A DNA stretch of 64,000 nt from Mytilisepta virgata. Lineage: Eukaryota > Mollusca > Bivalvia > Mytilida > Mytilidae. Numbering within the stretch: position 1 is the stretch's first letter; the number at the start of each line of letters is the position of its first letter. The notes beneath the pieces were generated by a model. The model saw only the letters and a list, made by a program, of their open reading frames with translations, was not told the DNA's origin and did not search any database. The stretch is from contig CM051521.1 in NCBI GenBank assembly GCA_028015205.1, positions 66,944,314-67,008,313 on the forward strand. Reading direction: 5' to 3'. The translations under genes were made by a program, and so were the position numbers. Below are positions 55,947-64,000 of the stretch, piece after piece.

Positions 55947-58670
55947 AGTGGAACTAAAACGCTTATAGCAAGTTATTTTCATTTTATAGTACTAAATAAA
56001 CGTATAAAAACGCAAAAAACCCGATGAAATTTGGTCAAGTAATAACGGAGAAAATAGCGAGTGAAGTTGGATTATTTTTACCTGTGGGAAATCCAATCAG
56101 CGCTATTTCCGGAAACAGGGTTTCCTCGCTGAGTGACCCCAATTGACCGGAAATGACGTACAGTGCGGGCTACTCTTGAACTTGTTTACATTGACCAGAA
56201 GGATTATATTATGGATGAAGACAACAATGCCAGTGATTTATAATAGTATAGCCAATAAATTTCAATAAATGCCCCCATATACATATATATAAAAAGAATG
56301 AAAGTGAAAGATATTTTGAAAGGTGTGTATAACATAAATACAAATGGAAGACCATCTTATAGGAATAAAAAACAAACACTATTTTTTTAAACAAGCAAAT
56401 ACAAGACACAATATTAATTGATAGTTTTAAAACAGATGTTTTACAAATAGTGATATAAGTTACTGAATAGTAATATAGATTTTGATGTAGAATTGTAATG
56501 TGTTTTTTTTTTTATTGAATTGACAGATTCATAAAATTTCAGAATTTTCTTATAAAAATATAATAAATTTCTTAGTTTAATCAGAGACATATATGTAGAG
56601 AGGGATAAGTAATTTCTTACAATCCTTGTTGTAATAATAAAAATATGTAGAGAATCATTGGAGAAACTGCACTGTACACCTAAAACTTTAATAAAAGATT
56701 TTGATGGATTTTAATAAAAAAAAATTATTCAACTTATAAAATAATTCCCAAATTTGTAGAGTTATAATTTGGTTAATATTGGTTATGGGACTTTATGCTC
56801 TTTGTGTAATTTGAATTATAATACCAGTCAAAACTGGTTTTCATAACACCTTTCTAATGACTTTGTTACGGGTATATTGATTTACTCCACAGGTGGTAGG
56901 TGCATGGCCAAGTTGTTATTTACCTGATTGGAGGGATTAAAACTTTTGTTTGATCTTTATTACTAGATAACAGGATGTTAATTAAGGTGCTAAAACTTTA
57001 ACTGTTTTAATTACCAGGATTAAAGGTGATAAATATCCATCCACATGTTTACTAATTTGTTTTATATCATGAACTAGTTTTAATTTTCACAGGTGTTTAA
57101 TACTATTTAGGGGGAAATTAAAATTTCTTGCACGATTGGAAGTGTCATATATATATATTTTTTTTTATAAATAATGAATAAATAAATACATATTCTTTTA
57201 ATAAATAATTAGACATTCAAACTTTGCTTTAGCTTTACATTGCTAATGAAATAGAATGTCTTTAAAAAAAGCTACTTTTTTACCCAAATTATTTTCTGCA
57301 TTATCAGGATTATGATCATGAACATGTTATATAAATAGAGAGGTAGTTATATCATGGAAGTACATGTATTGTTCTATATTGTATTATTTTACCATAGTCA
57401 GCAGACTCTTAATATTTGAAATTATTATGGTTACAAATGTATAACTTTTATGCTCATAGAAAGAGAAAAAAATTCAGAGGGACATGGGACCAGAATAACT
57501 TTTTATGGAGCTACACATTTCGCTATAATAGCCTCTTATTGTACTACAACTTATGTTAGCTTGTTGGCTACATCTTTTCAAAGTCATGCCTGTCAAGGCT
57601 CTGCATTTGATATAAGTACCTTCTACTTACTCCATTAATAATATTTTTAAATAGCCCTATGTTCAGGATGTTGGTAACTGTGGTGGTTTGAAAAGAAGGG
57701 GTGTAAATCAAACACAATAACTCTAAAAATACCCTTAAATATACCCTTTGTATGATGTAAAGGTACAATATAGTTATACATAAAAAATTTTGATTCAACA
57801 GGAGAGGCTGCATAGGCTTAATGTAGGCTTATTCTCACAATGACATTATGATAATGCATTCATTTTCAAACATGTGCATATATACACATAAATTTGATGT
57901 TTATATAAAGACATATGCATGGTATATAAAAACAAATAAGATCAGACATGTTAGAATTATTTTTTCAAAAGTATTTTGGTGCAGACCGTCACTATACCAT
58001 GTATACTGGTCATGCTGGTTGGGATAAATGCTTGGCACTGAACCTGGCAATAGTCTCTTGCCGTTATGAGCAGATAAACCAAATAACTCCTTGAATCTCA
58101 ACCTGTCAACCTCATAGCATTCTTCTGAGAAGTGTTCTGAACATATGGCTGAGTGTTTAGTTGGCACAGTAAAATCCACACTGGTTAGTTTTACAAAACG
58201 AACCCACAAGTTACGTTGTCGGTCATCTTTTGGAAAAGCGTGTTGAGTATGTCCCGTTTTTGCAGAGTTGCTGCATCCCGCAACTGCACAATTCCTTCCC
58301 ATTGTTAAATTGTAGATTTAAATTAAGTACAATGTTTCATCAAACAAGTGTCGGTGAATATATAAGAAGCACTGTCAATCGATAGTTGTCACCAATAACG
58401 TATAAACAATCAACTGAATCTGCTTTCACTTTGCAAATGACCTGTACCTATTTATGTACAAGATCAGAACCGCACAGTACGTCACTTCCGGCGACTAGTA
58501 ATATTCGAGTTTTTTAACAAATCGTTCAGGTGTGCAAATGACGATCGGCCAGTATTTTGCTAATATCTCGAAAACTAAGTTACCGAATTTCATCGGGTTT
58601 TTTGCGTTTTTATACGTTTTTTCAGTACTATAAAATGAAAATAACTTTCTATAAACGTTTTAGTTCCACT
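55947..58670 (-). mobile_element. Kolobok-like DNA transposon with TTAA target
   Basis: Inverted terminal repeats of at least 88 bp (55947-56034 and 58583-58670) begin AGTGGAACTAAAACG and share 'acgtataaaaacgc' and 'aaacccgatgaaatt', with about six differences. Both ends are bordered by TTAA (55943-55946, 58671-58674). Further in, CCGGAAATGACGTAC and CCGGAAGTGACGTAC are also inverted. TTAA targets plus a THAP zinc finger inside fit the Kolobok superfamily; P elements also carry THAP but duplicate 8 bp. At 2.7 kb, with only one recognisable exon, it is probably non-autonomous or decayed. Confidence 0.75.
57901..58302 (-). CDS. THAP-domain protein, first exon
   Basis: The N-terminal THAP zinc finger occupies residues 1-93: the C2CH set is Cys5, Cys10, Cys54 and His57, with FPKD at 23-26, Trp33, Phe58 and the C-terminal proline motif LLPGSVPSIY at 84-93 (the usual AVPTIF position). 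The ATG follows a long non-coding stretch and gives the canonical MGRNCAVAGC start. After residue 94 the frame turns hydrophobic and low-complexity (IILTCLILFVFIY), so the true exon probably ends at a GTATAC or GTATAG donor near 58000-58010 and the rest of the frame is intron. It binds DNA in a Zn-dependent way. I find no downstream catalytic exon in the element. It could also be a host-derived THAP gene captured by the element. Confidence 0.8.
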   Translation of the reverse strand: MGRNCAVAGCSNSAKTGHTQHAFPKDDRQRNLWVRFVKLTSVDFTVPTKHSAICSEHFSEECYEVDRLRFKELFGLSAHNGKRLLPGSVPSIYPNQHDQYTWYSDGLHQNTFEKIILTCLILFVFIYHAYVFI

Positions 58671-59956
58671 TTAATCCTGTCTTTTTGAATAAAATGGATG
58701 AAAGCTCTTACCTCATCTGACCTAAAAGTCCATGTGAAATTTTGCCATCACTTTGCATCCGTCGTCCGTCATCCGTCCAAATTTCACATTTTCACCTTCT
58801 CTGAAACCACTAGTCCAAATTGAACCAAACTTGGCAGGAATGTTAATTGGATGGTTTTGTACAAACTTCATGTTTTTAGTGCCGATCGGATATTCCACAT
58901 GGCTACCAGGGGCAGATAATTCATTCTGATCGGACTTATCTTCAAAGCTCTTCTTGTCAGAAATGACTGAGCCAATTGAATTGATTTGTTACAAAAGGTA
59001 TGTTTTTTGTGCAGATCAGAAATTCAAGATGGCTGCCACAGCCGGACTAAGTTTAACATTGGACCCTATGGATAAATTTGTATAAAGGTCTTCTTGTCAG
59101 AAACTACCAAGCCAATTGAAATGTTTTTATGTATGAACAAGCACTGGATGAACCTCTACAAAAGATGTGTTTTTTGTGCCAATCAGAAATTCAAGATGGC
59201 TGCCACAGCTGGACTTAGGTTAACATTGGAGCCTATGGGGAATTTTGTACAAAGGGTTTCTTGTCAGAAACTACCAAGCCAATTGAAATGTTTTTGATGT
59301 GTGAATTATCATTTGATAGATCACTACAAAATTTATGTTTTTTGTGCCGCTTTGATATTCAACATGGCTTCCAGGGGCAGATAATTCATTCTGATTGGAC
59401 TTATCTTTAAAGCTCTTCTTGTGAAAAACTACTGAGCCAATTGAATTGATTTGTTGCATGAATGATCCTTCGATGAGCCTCTACAAAACTTATGTTTTTT
59501 GAGTCAATCAGAAAATTCAAGATGGCCACCACAGCTGGACTAAGTTTAACATTGGACCCTTTGGGGAATTTTATATAAAGGTGTTTTTGTCAGAAACTAC
59601 CAAGTCCATTGAAATGTTTTTATGTATGAAAAAGCAATGAAGCTCTACAAAATTTATGTTTTTTGTGCTGATCTGAAATTCAAGATGGCCGCAACCGCAT
59701 GACTTAGTTTAACATTAGAGCCTATGGGGAATTTTGTAAAAAGGTTTCCTTGTCAGAAACTACCAAGGCAATTGAAATGTTTTTGATGTGTGAATGTGTG
59801 AATGATCATTTGATAGACCACTACAAAATAAAGGTTTTATGTGCTGATTGGAAATTCAATATTGCCACCACAGCCGGACTTGGTTTAACATTGAACCTTA
59901 TGGGAAATTGGTAGAAAAGTCCTGTCGGAAAGTACCTAGCCAATTGAATATTTTTA

Positions 59957-59964
59957 TGTATGAA
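59957..59964. repeat. LINE target duplication, left
   Basis: TGTATGAA, repeated at 62251-62258. The unit at 59129-59165 shows the uninterrupted 'atgtatgaacaagca'. Confidence 0.8.
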
Positions 59965-62250
59965 TAGAATAGAATAGAATATTTTATTGACCAAATCAGG
60001 GCCCTCGAGGGGCAAATGGCAATACAATTATAATTTGACATATAAAATAAAATACGTAACATAACAATTACAAAACAGCATTTAAACATGGAACTTGAAC
60101 GACAATAGTTCAATACATTATAGTGGCATGTTTCACCAGTGATCCATAAAACCGCATAATTATATCAAGTTCAAATACAAAAAATATACTAGTATAATAG
60201 TAATGTGTATCGTCGAGGAAGCAGAGAACGAAGGATGAAGGATTTTAAAACATATATCAGAAATTAGGGAACTCTTATTCTCATTGAGTGCACATTTGCA
60301 TAATCTTAGCTAGCATAAACGGGCCAACAATAATATAAGACCTCCTCGTACCTGATGCATCATAGCAAAAATTGTTGCTATAATGCAAAAGGTACCAAGG
60401 GTAGATACTAAAAGGTCAATTTGGTCAATTTATAGATGAAGTGCACCAAATATACACAAAGAAGAATCATATGAATAAGATAATGGACCTCCTCGTACCC
60501 GGTGCATTATAACAAGATTTTATTGCCATAATGCAGAAGGTACCAAGGGTAGATACAAAAAGGTCCAATTATGCATAATAATAAATATGTGTGAGGTATA
60601 TGAATCTTTGGTAAAGGACGTCACAATGATTCAGTCACATGTATCGTTTGAAACATTTTTGGTTTCATTTCTGGCTATATATTGTGAGAGATTTAATAAG
60701 ATTTGCACATTTTCACAGCACATCAGCCATTTAAGTTTATCTGTATTACAAAGATCATAAATTTATCACAAGATTCTGAGATTAATTCATGAAGACGTTT
60801 TCTGTCTTCAAGGTGAGATGGACATGTGAAGAGAAAGTGAACTTCGTCCTCCACCTCGCCCAACGAACACTTTAAACAAAACCTTTCACTACTTGCCACA
60901 CCTGTATATCTACCTTGTTCTATCATAAGTTTATGTGATGACACCCTAAATTGTGTAATTTTTTTCCTGTCTGTAATTTTATTAAGAAGTAAAAGGTATT
61001 TTTCAAACCCAAAATTGGTTTTAAATAAAGTATAAGTTCTTAATTTACCATCCGAACTATTTTTTAGATCTTTATGCCATTGATCCACATAGTAAGAAAG
61101 GACAATTTTATTGAGTTGCTTTCTAAAGCTATATTCACTAAGAGTTGAAGGATTAACATTATTCAAATCAAGGGTTGTAAGAATTTGATTGATAGCTCCA
61201 TACCAGGATGGTAGTTTGTTTTGAAATAATTGTTTAGAAGATAAATATGCATCATGTAGTAAAGGAAAAGAGGTACCAAGATTCTCAAGTCTATGCCAGT
61301 ATTTTAACATACTTTTGATAATATCAAAATGTAAAGGAAATCTACCAAGTTCAGATAATACTGCTAAATTGCTAGTTTTTTTGTGTGTTCCAAGAATATA
61401 TTTGCAAAATCTTATACGTAATTTCTCACATTGCGTATTAGAATATATTCTGTTGAATGGTATGATACCATTTTTAAAACGAGGTGTTGTTGCATTGAAT
61501 GTACCCCAGATTTCACATCCATATAAAAGAATTGGTTTTATTGTGTGATCAAAAACATGCAAAGAAGTTTTGACACTAGGATTATGGGATAAAAAATCCT
61601 TGCTTAATTTGAAGCATCCCTTAAGTGCTTTTTTATACAATTCATCTTGAGCATATGAAAATGAGCCAGATGCACTAAAGTAAAGCCCTAGGTATTTGTA
61701 TCTGTTAACACATTCAATATTGCTATCACATAAAGTAAAATTTTGAGAGAGATGTCGGCCTGCTTTGTTGAAAACCAAAACTTTAGTTTTTTTAGTATTT
61801 ACATTTAAACACCAGTCCTTACAATAATTAGTTAATTTGTCCAGTCTTTTTTGTAGACCAGTAGCAGAATATGATAGGATAATAACATCATCTGCATACA
61901 TTAGACAGTTGACACCACGATCGTTTAGTTCAATGTAATCTGAAAGACCGTCAAAGTATCTAGGGAGATCATTAATAAAAATTTTGAATAGGTTGGGGCT
62001 TAAATTGTCACCCTGTCTAACTCCTACTTTGTTATCAAACCATGATGTTCTTTTTTGACATATTCTTATACAAGATTTGCTGTTCGAATGAATGGCCTTT
62101 ATGATTTTGTAAAATAACCATCCAACTCCTATGTCAAGGAGTTTAAGCTTGATTCCTGTATGTATAACGGTATCAAACGCTTTTTGAAAATCAACAAAGC
62201 AGGCAAACACTCTCCCACCTTTGTTATGACAATACTTGTTTATGATACAT
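59965..62250 (-). mobile_element. Non-LTR retrotransposon (LINE), 5'-truncated
   Basis: A 2.29-kb insertion in HINE copy G, flanked by an 8-bp duplication TGTATGAA. The minus-strand 3' end reads CAATAAAATATTC followed by TATTC repeats (59965-59985), so it ends in a short pentamer tail rather than poly-A. The coding region covers reverse transcriptase from motif A onward. The endonuclease and upstream parts are missing, the usual result of incomplete reverse transcription. Clade assignment (Jockey/CR1/I-like) is uncertain by eye. Confidence 0.85.
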
Positions 62251-62261
62251 TGTATGAACAA
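60723..62261 (-). CDS. LINE reverse transcriptase, partial ORF2
   Basis: 512 codons open without a stop. RT motif A FVDFQKAFD (residues 22-30), motif B GVRQGDNLSP (80-89), motif C MYADD with the catalytic Asp pair (121-125), then LNVNTKKTK and YKYLGLYF. Near the C-terminus a CCHC knuckle uses Cys462, Cys465, His475 and Cys480 (FCLKC...DEVHFLFTC). There is no genuine start: the first four codons come from flanking HINE DNA and the first is TTG, so this is a 5'-truncated ORF2. The intact frame over 1.5 kb suggests a young insertion. In life the enzyme would reverse-transcribe LINE RNA at nicked chromosomal DNA. Confidence 0.9.
   Translation of the reverse strand: MFIQCIINKYCHNKGGRVFACFVDFQKAFDTVIHTGIKLKLLDIGVGWLFYKIIKAIHSNSKSCIRICQKRTSWFDNKVGVRQGDNLSPNLFKIFINDLPRYFDGLSDYIELNDRGVNCLMYADDVIILSYSATGLQKRLDKLTNYCKDWCLNVNTKKTKVLVFNKAGRHLSQNFTLCDSNIECVNRYKYLGLYFSASGSFSYAQDELYKKALKGCFKLSKDFLSHNPSVKTSLHVFDHTIKPILLYGCEIWGTFNATTPRFKNGIIPFNRIYSNTQCEKLRIRFCKYILGTHKKTSNLAVLSELGRFPLHFDIIKSMLKYWHRLENLGTSFPLLHDAYLSSKQLFQNKLPSWYGAINQILTTLDLNNVNPSTLSEYSFRKQLNKIVLSYYVDQWHKDLKNSSDGKLRTYTLFKTNFGFEKYLLLLNKITDRKKITQFRVSSHKLMIEQGRYTGVASSERFCLKCSLGEVEDEVHFLFTCPSHLEDRKRLHELISESCDKFMIFVIQINLNG
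62251..62258. repeat. LINE target duplication, right
   Basis: TGTATGAA, followed by CAAGCATTGG as in other HINE units. Confidence 0.8.
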
Positions 62262-62663
62262 GCATTGGATAAACCTCTACAGTAGTTATGTTTTTTTAAT
62301 GTCAATCTGAAATTCAAGATGGTCACCACACCCCGATTAGTTTTACATTGGACACTAAGGGGAAATTTGTAGAAAGGTCTTCTTGTCAGAAGATACTAAG
62401 CCAGTTGAAATGTTTTGGGTGCATGAAGATCCTTGGATAATTGTCTGCTACAAAAGTTATGTTTTCATGCCGATCGGAATCCAAGCTACCTGCCACAGCT
62501 GAACTTATTTTAACATTAGACATTGGAAGAATTCTTTACATATCTTTTCTAGAAGTGCTGGGCACAGTAGAACAATTCCTTACAGATCTTTAACTAGAAG
62601 CGCTTTGTCAGTTGTGGTCACCTAAAATTCAGGTGAGCGATTCAGGCTCCATGGAGCCTCTGG

Positions 62664-63051
62664 TTCCATTTGATGTGAGATTTCAGGTTCACTCCTCTGA
62701 TATTTTAATGGGTTTTTTCACCTCTTCAAGTAGATATCTATTGGGTGATTTAGACGGCTTTCAATTTTAATAATCATGGGAGAGCTGATGTGATAATTTT
62801 TTCTAATACACAACAAAATCATTGAAATTACAGATATTTGATAACGATATGAATAATGTCACCAACATATTCCTCAGTAAACAGGAAAATTAGAGGATAG
62901 CCAGCATAAGGGGATACATAAAGCTGACAGAGCTGCATGGTTAGTACATGTACATGCTGGTGATGCTGCAGGCACAAACTAACAACGAACTAAGATAATA
63001 CACATTCTGCTAGCTAGTCCAGATAATCCTGAGGCCATTTATCATTTGGAC
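62664..63051. other. No gene seen
   Basis: AT-rich spacer between two HINE copies. Confidence 0.45.
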
Positions 63052-63682
63052 TTTTTAGCTCACCTGATCCAAACATCCGTTAACTTTTACAAAAAATCTT
63101 CTCCACTGACACTACTGGGCCAAACAGAACCAAACTTGGCCACAAGCATCATTAGGGTATGTAGTTTACAAAAGATGTCCGATGACCACGCATGCCAAAC
63201 AACATGGCCGACATGGCTAAAGATAGAACATAGGGGTAAACTTCAGTTTTTGTGTTATATCTATAAAACTAGAGCAAAACTAACCGGGATAAAAATGCTC
63301 ATCAGGTCAAGATCTACCTGCCATGAAATTTTCAGACAAATTGGTCAACCTTTGTTGGGTTATTGCCCCTGAATTGTTAATTTTAAGGAAATTTTGCAGT
63401 TTTAGGTTATTATCTTGAATATTATTATAGATAAAGACAAACTGTAATCAGCAAAAATGTTAACAAAGTAAGATCTACAAATAAGTCATGAATGACCAAA
63501 ATCATTAATTGACCCCTTATATTAGTTTTTGCCCTTTAAAGATCTTCTCCTCTGAAACCACTGGGCCAATTGGGACCAAACTTTGGTGGAATGGTTCTTG
63601 GGTGGGCCCCTTCCAATACTATGTGTGGCATCCCCATTTCCAACCAACATGGCTGCTGTTTCTAAAAATAGAAAAAAGGGGG
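63052..63682 (+). mobile_element. HINE family 1, copy H, 5' part only
   Basis: Starts TTTTTAGCTCACCTGATCC and follows copy E closely: 'ttaacttttacaaaaaatct', 'acaacatggccgacatggct', 'cccctgaattgttaatttta', then 'accaaactttggtggaatgg' and 'gaaaaaaggggg'. It stops before the internal units and has no 3' stem-loop; the GTCCGTC run is also deleted (GATCC-AAACATCCG). Confidence 0.75.
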
Positions 63683-64000
63683 CCAATGGTTCCATTATAT
63701 CATGCTTTTTCCTTGAAATTAGACGCTATTTTGCCATTAAGTAAGGCATCATAGTGAGCTGCCAATATACATACTCTTTCTCATGGTATCCTTGGTTCCA
63801 TTATATTGGTATACATCATATATAAGTAAATGTATATACTATATATACTAACTAACATTCACAAGGTCAACAAGTCAGTTTTTCGGAAAAAAATTGTTGA
63901 TGGTTACATGTTCAAATTTTCATGAACGATAGATTACAACTTTCCTTACTTTACATTGTACAAAAGGCCTATAATTGCTCTTTAAAATGAGGAAAATGAA
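63683..64000. other. No gene seen
   Basis: AT-rich sequence to the end of the window. Confidence 0.45.

Larger units (their letters stand above)
58700..62663 (+). mobile_element. HINE/Helentron-like element, family 1, copy G
   Basis: The 5' end is degraded (CTTACCTCATCTGACC in place of TTAGCTCACCTGGCC, then GTCCGTCATCCGTCC). The 3' end at 62663 is intact: CAGGTGAGCGATTCAGGCT, the stem-loop GGCTCCATGGAGCC and CTGG/TT. About ten ~170-bp units lie between, with 'ttcaagatggc(t/c)gccaca' and 'tcttgtcagaaactaccaag'. A LINE is nested at 59965-62250. Without it the copy is about 1.7 kb. It is the counterpart of copy F. Confidence 0.75.

Noticed and set aside
55947..58670. P-element as the identity of the THAP-bearing transposon
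   Set aside because: P elements duplicate 8 bp; both ends here abut TTAA, which fits Kolobok better.
62259..62261. TTG as a start codon for the reverse-transcriptase ORF
   Set aside because: These bases lie in flanking HINE DNA outside the 8-bp duplication; the ORF is a truncated ORF2 that has lost its start.

Overview
This is a 64-kb piece of AT-rich animal nuclear DNA with almost no dense coding. It is most likely from a bivalve mollusc and probably a mussel. That assignment is an inference from a tRNA-headed SINE of the V-SINE/RUDI type, two kinds of Penelope-like reverse transcriptase, dozens of TACATGTA-type motifs, and a swarm of short elements whose ends carry GCTCACCTGG and a GAGGCTC/GAGCCTC stem-loop. 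I see no bacterial gene, rRNA, functional tRNA gene or CRISPR array.

Host genes. One small spliced gene can be built on the minus strand: a coding exon at 27704-27772 (inside a larger exon 27704-27872 that carries an upstream ORF), an exon at 17672-17768 and a last exon at 17559-17593. Splice sites and phases agree and give a 66-residue protein that I do not recognise. Its first intron (about 9.9 kb) holds a 3.1-kb inverted repeat. The gene is flanked by, and interrupted with, mobile elements.

Mobile elements fill most of the rest. (1) At least eight complete or partial copies of one Helentron/HINE-like family lie at 5.1-9.6, 14.4-17.4, 17.8-19.6, 33.2-34.6, 44.7-46.5, 49.6-50.8, 58.7-62.7 and 63.1-63.7 kb. 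Three other families with the same architecture lie at 5.7-8.5 (plus a fragment at 47.3-47.9), 46.9-48.6 and 49.4-51.4 kb. (2) hAT-like non-autonomous elements with CAGGG or CAGTG ends and 5- or 6-bp target duplications lie at 14.6-15.8, 30.2-31.5 and 40.7-41.0 kb, with fragments elsewhere. (3) Two foldback-type elements lie at 21.3-24.4 kb and 36.6-39.1 kb. (4) A TTAA-flanked Kolobok-like transposon with a THAP-domain exon lies at 55.9-58.7 kb. (5) There is a 5'-truncated non-LTR LINE at 60.0-62.3 kb with an 8-bp duplication, a broken Penelope-like element at 51.8-53.5 kb, an older Penelope-type relic at 42.8-44.3 kb and a complete SINE at 47.5-47.8 kb.

The elements are nested, so they date each other. 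The LINE and one hAT-like element sit inside HINE copies. One HINE sits inside another tandem-repeat element of the same class. A SINE sits in a HINE fragment that itself lies inside a fourth HINE family. Several insertions can be checked against an unoccupied paralogous site elsewhere in the same window.
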